This document shows positions 1 to 13,000 of a stretch of DNA of 64,000 bases, piece after piece. Each line of letters opens with the position of its first letter. Positions within the stretch are counted from its first letter, which is position 1. The position numbers and the translations under genes are program-made. The DNA is from Plazaster borealis. Taxonomy: Eukaryota > Echinodermata > Asteroidea > Forcipulatida > Labidiasteridae. The stretch covers positions 14,012,696-14,076,695 of the forward strand of contig CM037473.1 of NCBI GenBank assembly GCA_021014325.1, given 5' to 3'. The notes beneath the pieces are model-generated. The model was not told the DNA's origin, did no database searches, and was given only the letters and a program-made list of their open reading frames with translations.

Positions 1-357
1 CAAATATATATTAGCATAAAAACTGCCTTGGTAACAAGCAACAGAGAGCTGTTGATAGTATAAAACATTGTGAGAAACGACTCCCTCTGAAGTAACGTAG
101 TTTTTGAGAAAGAGGTAATTTCTCACTAAAATAATAAAATACTTCTTGCAATAAGCCTTTTATTCCTATCTGAAAGCACACATTTGTACAACAAGGGTGT
201 TTTTTCTTTCATCATTTTCTTGCAACTTCAATGACCAATTGAGCCCAAATTTTCACAGGCTTGTTATTTTATGCATATGTTGGGATACACAAAGTGAGAA
301 CACTGCCACTGGTCTTTGACAATTACCAAACGTGTTCAGTGCCTTTAACAATGTTAC
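1..357 (-). mobile_element. TTAA miniature inverted-repeat element, family A (truncated by window edge)
   Basis: The segment ends with ATTACCAAACGTGTTCAGTG then CCTTTAA, the terminal sequence shared with copies at 6726-7087, 26959-27310 and 40460-40833. The body includes the family's TTGTTATTTTATGCATATG and TTGGGATACAC blocks. It is non-coding; short ORFs across it are repeat shadows. Confidence 0.75.
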
Positions 358-547
358 TAACCGCTAGCCATTTAGCCCTTGAAATCTTTTAGTTTTACTA
401 ACTTACTCACAGTTTTTACAAAATCACACTTATTCTACCTTCATGTTTAATTAAGTGTTGTTTGAATTCATTGCTTGAATTGAATACTTGTTTTGTTTTA
501 AATAAACAAGGACTCCGGCCCGGGTTCAGAATCAGATGTTCTTTCAT

Positions 548-1148
548 TATCCCTGGTAGGACGTCAGTCAGTGCCACTGCACTGACGTCCTGGGTATAAA
601 GATCCTTTACAATGCGAACAAAATTTTGAGTAACATTTTAAAATATTTGTACCTAATTTGAGAAGCTGAAACTCCATTCACTTATTCTTGGTGCCTTTAA
701 TTACACTTTTGCTGAGTTCAAAACCTATCAAATACATCCATGAATGACATTATTTCCGAAAATAAGTCCAAGTTGTGCACTGGCGCTATGACTCCATCGT
801 GTTGCCGCCCGGAAGAAAAAGCGTTCAGTGTTACGCAGCTGGTGTTACGGGTTAGACAGCGCCCTCTTTTGTGGACTTGGTTCCATGTCAGTTGAGGTTG
901 TCGCAACGAATGCGTCAATTTCCATTTTATTTTCACAATAATGTCATCCAAGGATAAAATTGGCAATTCTGAATAGAGCAGGCGTAAGGTTCAGGACACA
1001 AGGAACATGTGAGTCACGTTTCAGCTTCCTCAAAAAGGTAAAAATATGATAAAAAATTGTTATAAATTTTGTTGCAATGCCTGAGGACCTTTATACCCTG
1101 GACTCCGTCGCGTTGTATGCAGCGGAGGAGTCCAACCTGGGCTATTCT
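548..1148. repeat. Candidate element with hairpins near both ends
   Basis: Near 555-596 two arms (AGGACGTCAGT and ACTGACGTCCT) can pair. Near 1094-1132 a second hairpin uses GGACTCCGTCGC and GCGGAGGAGTCC. Immediately inside, CCTGGGTATAAAGATCCT (587-604) is nearly the reverse complement of AGGACCTTTATACCCTGG (1081-1098). This symmetry suggests a miniature element with subterminal hairpins. The ends are not sharply defined and I see no second copy in the window. Confidence 0.4.
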
Positions 1149-1340
1149 TTCATGAGCTCATGACATAGGCCTAACATCACGGAGGAAGAAAATAGACAAT
1201 AAATGGACAAAACCAGTCATGTCATTGTTAGTGTAATGTTTGTTATTGTTATTTGTTAATGTTGTTTAATGTTAGTGACGTTACATAGCACAAGATGGGT
1301 ATACTCTGTCCTTTCTCTATAGAGTCTATGGTATACTCAC

Positions 1341-1589
1341 CTCCAATTCACGTTCTGCCACTGTGGTTAAATCCCGTGGAAGATATGGATCAAAAAAAGT
1401 AGCAGCAAATACTCCTTTATAAAAATGAGAGGAACATAAAAAGCATTGATAAGATATATTATTAAAAGGTTATCATTTCTAAGTATCTCAATGTATAAAT
1501 GAACGCGTGGATTGTTTAGTTTAAGTAAATTTCTTACCACCACCAGCAGTAATGAAGAACAGCAGGGCAACGATGATGGGGGCCGCCAT
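1341..1589 (-). CDS. 5' coding exons of an unidentified secreted or membrane protein (partial)
   Basis: Two small exons are visible on the minus strand. Exon 1 (1589-1538) starts at an ATG in an ATGGCGGCC context and encodes MAAPIIVALLFFITAGG, a short N-terminus followed by a hydrophobic core, as in a signal peptide or signal anchor. It ends at a GTAAGA donor in phase 1. Exon 2 (1414-1341) follows a pyrimidine-rich tract and AG, restores the frame with GGA, and encodes VFAATFFDPYLPRDLTTVAERELE, ending at GTGAGT in phase 0. The matching phase and two good donors support a real gene start. I found no third exon before the window edge; much of 1-1150 is repeat. The family is not recognised and no function is claimed. 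It is divergent from the TBC-like gene starting at 4017, with 2.4 kb between the two ATGs. Confidence 0.5.
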
Positions 1590-2640
1590 GTTTTACAATA
1601 ATCCTCTGTAAATAGCGCAATTTTCAAAAGCGAGCATATTCTTAAATTGCGCGTTGATTTCCGTCACAAAAATTGGGCAATAGACCGTGTCTTCCGACGA
1701 TAAGGTCACCATTGAGCTTCCGGGAACCTCTCAGCAATCAATTTTTCTTCTGTCACATCACTTTTTCCAACCCACAAAAACATATTGATGGAATGATTAC
1801 ATTTTAAACTAGCAACGTATAAAAATAAAATGAAATCTGGAAACGTATAAGAGAAAATGAAGAAAAAGTGCTCGACCTCCAACATCTTGCTCGTGTCAAA
1901 TCGCGAAATTACGCCGACTCTGTTGTGCAAACCGTGTCGACTGCTAACCGTAAACCGAAGTTAGGTTCTATTTTAAATTGGGAAGTTAGTGCCTCTACTT
2001 ACAATTTCAATGTTTTATTTTGTTTTATTCAGAACCACATTATAGGTGAAATTTGAACATCCGGAAGTCCAGATTCTCGCGAGAGCTCGTACGCTCTCGA
2101 GGTCAACTTACACAGTCTACTGAGAAACTGCCCGCAACTTGAATGAAAATTTGTGTTTGATATTTCCCTTTGACCCTTTATATTTACATGTGCAGATCAG
2201 ATTTAGGGTATGGGCGCACTGGGTGCCTGCCCCTTATTTTCTCAGAAAAGCCGAATAAATCAAATTCCTATAATTTCAAAACGGGTAAAAAATAATGTGT
2301 AAAACTTTCCGAAATGTCCTCTATTGCACCAGAGACCTATGATAAATCATGTATCTGCTTCTGATCCCGACTGTCCCAATGGTTTGGAGTTATACGGGCT
2401 TGTTTAAAGGGTTTATATACGTTTGGTCATAAAATAAATGGTAATAAAAACCTACTTGGAGCTTCTGATAGGCCTAAAGCAACTTAAACATTGAGAAACA
2501 TTTCACTTTGAAGTAATGTGGTTAAGGAAAAAGATGAGTTTTCCCCCAAAAATGCTGCGGCGACAAAAAAAGTTCGGAATATTTTTAGGGGCGGGGCACA
2601 GTGCATTATGAGCCGCGAGGGGAGGGGTGCCTGACCGTAA
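1590..2640. other. Intergenic stretch, part of a divergent gene interval
   Basis: No convincing coding exon is seen. The stretch upstream of 1589 should include the promoter of the minus-strand gene. Positions 2403-2560 hold a decayed family B miniature element (TTTAAAGGGTTTATATACGT onward). A pair of short inverted arms (TCGCGAGAGC and GCTCTCGAGG region) sits near 2074-2100. Confidence 0.5.
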
Positions 2641-3525
2641 TTAAAGGAACACGTTGCCTTAAAATCTCAAGAAATTTTGCTGTTTGGAAGTGTTCCATAT
2701 CCTTATTAAGAGTTGTTCGTGCAATAACATGCCTTTAATGTGTTATAATTAGTGAATGGTGATTAAAAAAACCCAAACATTGCCATCTGACCCCGAGATC
2801 TGCCCCGCGAAACGTATACGTATTTCCAGCCGTAAATACCACCGTCCATGTAATGGGCAAAATGCGCGACGAACAGTCGTTACGCTAGTGCCGTAGTCAG
2901 TGGCCTGGTAAACCAGTCAGATCTCCTTGCTCTATGGTCAGATGAAAACCGGGTAATAATCTCATTTTCTAACTCGCTCGCAACTTGTAAACCGAGCTAA
3001 AGCTAGCTCAGTATTGGGTCCAAAATATCCAGCCAGGTATTTGCGGAACGGCCAGCCGCATATTCAGAATATTAGAACACATGCAGTACAGGTAGGAGAC
3101 AATCTATCACATTTGGTTCACCTCCTGTACTGCATGTGTTCTAATCGCCGGCTGGCTATATCGGGCCCAATACTGTGCTAGATTCAGCTCGGTGTTGATA
3201 TTTATTGGAATACAATAAACAGATGGTAATCGTAACATTTTTAATAAAATAATTGCTCAGTCGTAGTTCAACAGCTGCGACTGGAAACAAGACTAATAGA
3301 ATTTGTCCGCCATTTATGGGAGTCAAAATCTTGACTCCCATAAATGGCGGAGCGTTTTGTTTCGCGAAAGTGAGCAAAAGCGAAGCATTTCTAAGGCACG
3401 TTTGTGTGGATAATTATATTCTACTTTTTAAACATCTTTCCGACCGTGCTCATTATACATCAAACGCTTGTTATAGCCCAAAAGCGCCCAACAGCGCCCA
3501 ACCCGAAGGCAACGTGTCCCTTTAA
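2641..3525 (+). mobile_element. 885-bp TTAA inverted-repeat element, family E, copy 1
   Basis: Begins TTAAAGGAACACGTTGCC and ends GGCAACGTGTCCCTTTAA, giving terminal inverted repeats and TTAA at both ends, the target of piggyBac-type transposases. Two strong internal hairpins are present. One spans 3067-3146, built on an 18-base arm reading ATTAGAACACATGCAGTACA and its complement. The other spans 3309-3352, about 20 bp per arm with a two-to-four-base loop. A near-identical copy lies inverted at 35080-35971. No transposase ORF is present; the 90-residue and 73-residue ORFs are palindrome shadows. Confidence 0.8.
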
Positions 3526-4016
3526 AACTTTCCGTGGGAGTGCGGTATTTCTTTAAAGCCCATTTTCAGCACTCTTGGATGTCGTATATATAGTTAACTA
3601 TTTTTATAAGATAATGTGGCCATGAGAGGTAGAAACAAATTATATATCGAGTGTAAGTTTACAGAAAACTATTAACAGTGGAAATTGCTCCAAGACATCT
3701 TGTAATAATTATTTGGTTTTGTTTGTTTACACTGGGCCATGACATCCGACGGGTGTCTCAATTTGGTCATTATTTTTGTTTTTGTTTTTGAATACATTGC
3801 TAGCTAAAGATGCCAAGAATCCAGTGACAAGACTGACTCCGATTTCGTGTCAGTGTGCGTCGTATCACCTCCATGGTCGGCACTTCCCGTGTGTGTGGCA
3901 CGCATTTAAATTTGCGCGCGAAACTTTTAGATGAGAAATTGCGCACGAGCAATATCGAATTATGTGCGCTCTGAAAATTGCGCTCAACAACGACTGGTTG
4001 GTATGTGTAAACAAAA
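3526..4016 (+). promoter_or_regulatory. Upstream region of the TBC-like gene
   Basis: This 490-bp stretch holds the 5' UTR and presumably the core promoter of the gene starting at 4017. I see no canonical TATA box close to the ATG. The last 150 bp are richer in CG dinucleotides (GCGCGCG near 3915), as in a small CpG-containing promoter. The assignment rests on position only. Confidence 0.3.
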
Positions 4017-7000
4017 ATGGCGGCCACAGGTGGAGGAGCTGCATACCCGCGCTGGTTACTCGATTCTAAAAGTGAACTTACACGAACAGAAGTGAGTATA
4101 TATCTGCATGATAGACCAATTCGTAGTCCTAAATTCTTGGTGCCGACTTTAATATTCAAATTTCTGAGTACTGTGTGTCATGTTTGTCGAAAAGCAGAAT
4201 AGGCCTATTGATAATTGATCTAGGGCCTATCACTTAGGCCTAGGCCTATCAGGATTTTTTTTTTTTTTTTTAGTAACATTTATCAGTTACACTCAGGCCA
4301 TGGCTATGGCTATTTCTACCTCATGCTCAGGCCGACATTAAAGGCACTGAACACGTTTGGAAATTGTCAGCTACTCCAAATTGTCAAAGACCAGTGTTCT
4401 CACTTGGTGTATCCCAACATATGCATACAATAACAAGCCTGTGAAAATTTGGGCTCAATTGGTCATCGAAGTTGCAAAAAAATGATGAAAGAAAAAACAC
4501 CCAGGTTGTATTGTGTGTGCTTTCAGCATAGGAATAAAAACTTCTTGCAAGAAGTGACAGAGGACTTTATTTCTAAAGTAAAGGTCAACCATGTTGACCA
4601 ACCATGTTCTTGTCTCCCCCACTGGACTGGTCACGGTCGGCTGCATGCCATCAGCTGCTCCGGCACCATGCCAGCTGTACAGCACTGCCAGCAGCAATGT
4701 ATTACTTATTCATTTTTCTCTCCCTTTTTACGACTATATAATCTGTTGACAGCCATAAAAATACTACTGGGAAGGAACTGGAAGAATATCAATAGGCTAG
4801 CTAATAGCTATAGATTTAATGAGGGAGGGAAACGATTGACAGGAGGTCATTGTCATTTAGGAAACATTTTTGTTATTACAGCGGACTGACTATAAGCCTG
4901 CAAGCTTAGCATAAACTAGGAGGCAGAGAGGCCAGTGGTATTCATAGAATGATTATGTTTTATTTCATTATTCGGCTTTTACAGAAATACAGAATACAGT
5001 TGCACATGGAGGCAATGAAGGCGTTTGCCTTCATGGCACTGGCTATTAGAATTCTTGTTGGTGCCCCTTTGAAATGTTCCAGTACAATTTTACAAGTTTA
5101 CATTTCCTTCATCAGTTCATGGATGCTCTTTATTGACCACTTCACTTCAGTATTAAAAAATCATTACCATGCCTCTACACGATATTATTTTTCAGAACTT
5201 TCGGAACTTCCAAAGTATTATTATTGTCACAATAAAACCCTTACTAAATAAAGCACTGGAATTTTTCGTTCTCTTTCGAGAAATTATGGAATGTCCAGGG
5301 TCGATAATCAGCCATGGTATGCTGGAATCTCCGACTTGCCTCCCATATATGCTGAATACAATGAAAAACAGAGGTGGCAGCCTTATAGCCTATTCATCAC
5401 TCTTAATCCTCATTTGCACAACAAAAATTACACAATAAAGGGAGATTTCGAGCAAGAATTCCAGTCCCCTATTCCCTCTTAGTAAAGTGAGGCACGATAA
5501 GTGCATGGCTGTGCATGCTACACAATGGATTGTCTGGTAGATGTATATATACGTCAGCCAATCAAGTGACCGCAACCAATAAACGAAGTTCCAAAGTTGT
5601 TCCGGGCATTTATAAACCTAATGTAATTAAGTTTAGAAAAAGTTTAGCAGAAAAACATGTCATTCAACATGAAGTGGTTAAGGAAAAAAAGTTCCTTGCC
5701 CTTTCAAGAATGAAGAGGCCTGGAAAACCCAATTGTGGTATATCAAAAAATATATAATTCCTACTATAATTCCCACAGACAGAAACTAGAAGCCTATTAA
5801 TTTCAAAAACAAATTATTTCTCTTATATCTTCATTGTCTTTCATACTTCTTGGTTTATCCACAGCAGTGCAACAAAAAATTGATATAAAATTGCAAAACT
5901 GAATCCTTCATACTTTCACTTTTACCTTTGTAACCCTACTTTTTGAAAAAGTTCTTATTTGAAACAATTTTGTTGATGAAAATTTAGTTTTTGTATATTC
6001 TTTCATTGCTTTCCATTTTTTTCTCCAAAATTATCCTTCAGGAGTGGAAGGTGTTAAGTGAAGAACTCTATCAAGCGATTCAACAACAACTGACGGAGAG
6101 TCGAGTGTCACGGTTCACTGAGCTCTCCGATGCAGAAAAACAACTGTTTTTAGAAAGGGCGGCTAAGGCTATACAGGAAGGTAAATAGGAAACCTCGTGG
6201 TTCAAAATTAACACTAGACCCTAGGACCGAGGCCAGAGATTTAAGCCTCGGGCCAGTAAACCCATAACTGGACCAATCCACTGTTCTTGTGTTTTTTATT
6301 TCAATCGAATAATAATATGTCTGTATACTTACCCATAAGACAAATGAGAACATTGTTTTTTCCTTCTCATTTTGTTTCTGGACTTTGTGGATTCCAGCCA
6401 TGTACCTCAATGGCATTACTAAAGAGATGTGGGCTTTTTTCTTTTCTTCTCTCAAAGTACATGTATCAACCCCTAAACTCTGAACCCCATATTCTTAGAA
6501 AACAAATTTTAATACAAAATTATAAGAGTAAAATTAAGAATGAAAAAATGTATTGTTGAATATAAATTTATGCATAAATAAAATAACCTCAACAATAAAT
6601 ATCATTATCATAAATCAACCTACCGTAAGTAGAGTCGGTCAGTAAACAAATGTTTCAAACTGTCGGCTTTATTGGGATTCCCTGATAGTTGGTATACCTG
6701 CCAGTTGTCAAAGCAAGATGTCCACTTAAAGACACTGGACACGTTTGGTAATTACTTAAAATATAGCATAAAAACTTACTTGGTAATGAGCAATGGCGAG
6801 CTGTTGATAGTATCAAACATTGTGAGAAACGACTCCCTCTGAAGTAACGTAGTCTTTGAGAAAGAGGTAATTTCTCACTAAAATATTTGAATCTGAAAAA
6901 GACTTCAGGCCTGAAGCCTTTTTTCATGCATCTGAAAGCACACAAAATTGTGCAACAAGGGTATAATTTTTGTTACTGATTGAGCCCACATTTTCACAGG

Positions 7001-10000
7001 TTTGTTATTTTATGCATGTTGGGATACACCAAGTGAGAATAAGAATACTGGTCTTTGACAATTACCAAACGTGCCCAGTGTCTTCAAATGTAAACAACTT
7101 AAATTAAAATTTTGTATTTCTATACAAACAATTTTTTTCAGGAGAGACTTTGCAGAACTTCAATCTGCTAGCATCCAAGTCACTAGACCAACATCTCAGT
7201 AGTGATGTTAATCAACAGCTACTCGCGTCATCACCAACTGAAAGCAAGACGGAACTTATACTCGACCGTGCCAGAGAGGGCGCCCTTGGACTTCTTAAGC
7301 GCTGGCCAGGCAACAAGGCCAAACTGCACCGATTCTTCAATCAGTCGCTGCCTGATCGTCTTAGACAGATTGCATGGAGGCTGTTTCTGAGGAGTCCAAA
7401 AGGTAACTGTCAAACAGCAGTTTGTTGCAAAACTTTTGCATTTGAGTGCATCAGAAACTCTGCGTTTCATGTTCGTGCACCCTTAACTTCGGCTGTCAGT
7501 TCATCGGTGCAGTCTATGTGTGCTTTGTATGCTGTCCTTACTGCATTTGAGGAAGAAATTATTAGGTTTAAAATGTTGGGACATCAATAATTACATTTGC
7601 ATTTATTGTACTGGGACCAATTTCAAAGCGCTACTTAACTTAAAAAGCAAAGTTTCGTGCTAACTATATTAGAAAACCTGCGTATTTCACAGGTTTAGCA
7701 AGGACAAATTAGGGGCCAGCTTGCCTGTTCACCAAGGATTTACATTGTTATGTCATTCATTTGCTTACAGTAAGCAATGGAAGGTTAGCATGCCTTATCC
7801 CTTGCTTACAGTTGGCAGGACTATGAAATGGAAATTGCAAAGTAAACACAAAATTGGTCTGTTAAGCAACTTTATGAAATTTACACTGATTGGCAGTTTT
7901 CAACTGCAAACTATTTTCAATGACAAATTTTGTGCTAACTTTTTAATTTTTCTTACATTTATTTATTTATTTTATTGTTGATAACTTTTCTTTTATTGGA
8001 TTGGCAGTGAGATCATCATATCTAGAGCAACTGAAGGCGAATCCCAGCAACGTGATGTCCATCTTGGATTTGGAAATCATCCAGACCAGCGAGGCCCTCC
8101 TTCTCCGAGAGCCAACATTTGAAGAACTGGCAAACAACACAGGTAAGGACTCTTAACTCTTTCAGTGCCAAGGTCGTACATGTACGATCTATTTTATGCA
8201 TTCCGAAAGCGCCATTATCTTACATGTACAATCTTTTTATGTACTCAAAAAGTGTCATCAATCGTACATGTACGACCCATGAAATACATGTTATCACGAG
8301 AGGGCAATATCACTCCAGAAATACTGTTGACTTTGGCAACACAAATCGGCAAGATACATTTTGTTTCGTGAGAAAGACTTATTTATTTTACAATACAGAA
8401 TTTTGAAAAAGCTCAAAAAGCTGGGCAATTTTGGTTCAAAACCCCCCAAAATGCGGGCACTGAAAGAGTTGAAGCATGGGCAAAACATTGGTATTAAGCA
8501 TTGAAAATTTAAATGTCCACAGATTTACACATAACTGACTTCAGGGCTTTTTTTTTCAAAATCGCCCCGAGCCTTTAAATTTTCTTGATAGAAGTGAAGC
8601 AGTCACGAAAGAGAGAAAGAAATAGTCCACTTTGTGTCCAAACCTGTAGTTTTGTATTTCTTACTGATGCACAGAGTCTGTAAATCTACTAAATTGTAAC
8701 ATCCTGGGCTCAATTTCATAAAGCATGTAAGCAGAACAACTTGCTAAGCACAGAAAACTATTATTTAGCAAAATTAGGTTACCAACCAAAATACCGTACA
8801 GTTACCATTGATGTGACTGGTACCCCATTCATTTCTTGCTTAGCAAAGAAATGTTGTTAGCAGAATATTCTGCTAAACAGCTTTATGAAATTGGGCCCCA
8901 GGAGGTTCTGGGCGAACCCAGGCCCGCATGCCACTTTCAGGAATTTTCATATTTTGAAAAATCTCATTCATGACATATTCAGGAGGCCATCCATGTGTAG
9001 CGGGGAAGTCGTTTGTAAACCTGAACTTGTTCATTTTTTAGATGTACTTCATGCGATGAAGGCCGTCCTCTCCTACCATCACGTCTGCAAGAAAACCAAG
9101 AGCAGCCTCATCGACACGGACTACATGCTGGTAATTCCATTCCTTGTCAATGTGTTATCAACTGCACGGGCTGAGCAGCTGGTACTGGAGAGCACACTGT
9201 CCTTACTGATAGAGGAGTTCTTGACATTCATGACCAATCGGCCGGTATACATGAGAGAATCGTATGTAGAGGTAAATCAAAATCAGCATCTCCTTTTTTT
9301 TTAAGAGAGTAAAGACATTTCCATCCTCTTTTTTTCAATAAACACATCATCCAACGGACCGATGAAGGCATGCAGCTTCTTGACATGCAATCTACGACAA
9401 TGAAACACAACTTCTTCTTCTTCTTTTTTTCAATTGTTTTTTTTGTCAGGGTTTTCAAGAGAGTATGGAAGTCTTTGCTGGTCAGATTGTTGAAATACTC
9501 CAAGAGAAAGATGAACCGTTAGTGCAGCACATGGAACGAATATTCAAGAGTGAGTTACCTTCCTACTATGTTAGTGTTCTCCCCTTGCACAATCTGTCGT
9601 ATCGGGCTGATAATGCGCAAATTTCCGGCCAATACGTGCAAATTTGGCCTATATGCAAAACAAAATTGTAAAAAATGTAATGATAATTTTACATATATTT
9701 TTTTTTAGCTTAAGATTAAATTCACAGAAATTATAGAACACAACCATTTAAAATGCTCCACATTGCACAATAGAGCCTTTCAAACCAAACACAAACGTGA
9801 AGACAAAACAAAATTCCAAGGACCTCATTTCAAATTCAGTACGCTTTGATGAATATTTTGTAATTTCCTTTAGTTAGTAAACAGTTTGCACTACCTTTGT
9901 ATGTATATATATTTTTTGGGGGGTCTTATTCTTCAGTCTTGTTTGAACACTAACTAATTTGATTTGAACTTCACAGGGCGTTTAACTGGTCTCTCCACCA

Positions 10001-13000
10001 TGGTGCAGGGCATTAAGCCACTGGTCAGACCAATGATCAGATGTCTCTTTGTTGGTAAGTCAGAAGAAAAATCAAATCCATGATTTCACGACATTTCAAT
10101 TTCAATGTCATGATTGATGTTATTTATTTGACCTCAATGCATATTTACAATTGTGTCGCTCTGATGTTTTACAAAATTGCTTTATGTTCTTGTCCATATT
10201 TTTAATTGCCATTTGGGTGTATGTTGTGATTTCGGCTGCATGGTGTGAATATTGATGAATTTCCTAATTATTGATTATGTATATTGTATGTAGGATTTGA
10301 GGCATTTCATGGTGAGGTATCAATGTATATTGTATTTGTAACAAATCATTGGGGTTTTTTATCAGAAAAAAGGTGTGTTACTGTACTGTTACTGCTACTA
10401 TAATTATTATTGTTATTATGTGAGACTGTTTTATAGAGTTGCATAAGATCAAACAGGTGTTGCTCCTTATTATCTTCTCATCTTAACCCTCATACTGTTT
10501 GACCACTTAATATCATCTACCATGGTTTTGGATGATAGACAATGTATGCCTGCCTGCAATATGATATAATGTGTCACTTGTTGTGAATGCAATAGTTCTG
10601 TGCACGGTTGTGCCATTATACACAACCCGTGTAGACAATGAATGGTTTTCAAAGAGTTTTAAACTGTGAAATGTGTGTACAATTTATTTCATTTGTGACA
10701 TGTTTTCCCCCAATGATTGATGTACCAATTTTAATTTGATGTGTGTCATTCCTTCCTTTTTTAACCTTGCATTTTTTTGTAATAATATAAGTGGGATTAC
10801 TTTATGTTGTTGATGATTTTCTTTTCTAAATGTGCATTTTATATTGCTGAAGAGAAACTATGAGTTCACTTTTCAATCACATTTCGAAATTCAAATATTA
10901 ATTTTTTCCCTGACTTAAATATTCCCTCTTGTTTGAAGGCTATCTAAGTCTTGATGCTGTCATGTTTGTATGGGACCAGTACATCATTGGACTGGATAGA
11001 CCAGACTATGATGTCATACCTAGCCTGGCAGCCATTGTGTTAATGCTTCTAAGGAAATATCTGCTGCAGTGTCAGAGTGTAAGCACAACTGGAATGTTTT
11101 CCTCATTTTGTCAAACATAGAACTTTAGGGGTCTTCAAAAATGTTCAAAATGTTAAAGGTTATAGAGAGAGTACATCTTTTAAGACCACCCTTCCCCCCC
11201 CCCCCCCTGTCCACATTAGTTTGAATTGGCAGTGTTCTCCCCATGCACAAGCTAGCGTATCAGGCCGCTACGTAAAATTTGCGTGCCAATACACACAGAT
11301 TTCGGCCGATACGCAAAAACATTATTATTTAAATATAAAAAAACATCAAGAGAAAACCATACAGAATGCTCCAGATTGCACAGTGGAGCTTTTAAAACCA
11401 AGCTAAATACCAAGTAGAAACATTCCAAAGACCTTGTTTCCATTCAGCGTGCTTCGGCCAAACATACAACAAATTGGGTCCAGAATGACCCACAGTATTG
11501 AAAAAACCTGGGGAGAACCCTGGTTGGTTATTTAATTTTGTTTAAATCCTTTACACCGACTTTACACCGAGGTGTTGTAAGCACAGTGTACTCGGTTCTT
11601 TCCTGGCTCCTGCTGGAAAAAAATCCAAAGGAGTAACAGGGGTAATACTAGGATTCAAACCCATGACACAATCCCTGCATTCCTAGAGCAGATGTCTTTA
11701 ACCACTTGACCACTGAGCCTGCCCAGCGTCAAAAGGTCAGTCTGAATCCTGTAATTAGCAGTGGGTACTGCAAACAATTACATTTACATTCAAAATTGCA
11801 TTGGGGAAAAGAGACTATTATTTGGTTGTTTAATAGATGTTAAATTTGCATCGGGGATAAAGAATATTATATTTGGTTATACCCTTACACCGATGCAAAC
11901 TCGGTGGTCTAGTTGGTAAGACATCTGCTCTAGAATGTCAAAGGTCGTGGGTTTGAATCCCACCCGAGTAATATGCCTGTGGATTTTTTTTTCACAGGAA
12001 TCAGGGGAAAGTACTGAGTATACAGTGCTTTACACACATCGTTGTAAGGGTAAAACAAAATATAATATTTGGTTGATGTTGCTTTTACACCCATGTTTGA
12101 TAAGCACTGTATACTCGAGGGTTTCTGAGTCCTGCAAAGTCCCATCTAGTACTCAACATTTATTTTTGTGCATGGCAGTACTATCAATCATAGTAAACTT
12201 CTCTACACCCCCATCCCCCATGCCCCAATGCCTACTAGATTTGTCTGTATTTTGTTTTTCATCTTAGGCCTGAAATCCATGTGTCCGTCATGCGTAGCGC
12301 GCTATCCTTTAAAATGAAATTACACGGCAAGCAGTGCACATTATTTTTACATAACGCAGTAAGGTTACATGGAATTATGTGCTTTGCTTGGCTTGTAATT
12401 TCATTTTTACGCATTTCACACGCTGCATTACGCACAACGCATGACGGAGACATGGATTGCCGTCCTTAGTGTTTTCTCCTTTGATTCTACCACTGGAATA
12501 TCAAAATCTTTATACACCCATTGGCTTAAACGTAAACGGTCTCTGACCCCGTTTCGATAAAGATCAACTTTGTTTTCATTGTGTTTGATCACAGTTACCT
12601 GAGATGGAAAGCGCTCTTAAAAGGAATGCCAACAAACTGAACAAAGACCAACTTATATATGAGGTACTGGTAACAGGCAAGATTTGTACAGAAATTTCAC
12701 TCGACTATGACATGTATGAGTAGACATTTTACTTGATTGTCCTTTTTATGGTTCATTTTTTAGTTCATTTTATATGGCAGGGCCCAATTTCATGGAGCAA
12801 CTTGAGCTGAAAATAGCTTGAGCAATAATAAGTTGGATACCAGTCATAGATGCAACAAGTCAGGGCTCGAATTTGGGGGGAAAATGCACAAGACCAAAGG
12901 GCTTGTTGCTCAAAATGTTTACTGGACCAGAATTGTTCTAACAAGACCAAAACAGTTTAACGTGCATACTGGTTTGTTTTTTTAACAAGCACTATGACAT

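Noticed and set aside
4449..4889. 146-residue plus-strand ORF as a gene
   Set aside because: The first third is a family A transposable element and the rest shows no domain or splice logic.
7202..7470. Overlapping ORFs on both strands within exon 3 of the TBC-like gene
   Set aside because: Frame shadows of the real exon, which is fixed by phase and the TBC motif.
8885..9041. Upstream extension of TBC-like exon 5 (open frame from 8885)
   Set aside because: The frame crosses a palindromic element and an in-phase AG acceptor at 9040-9041 gives correct joining to exon 4.
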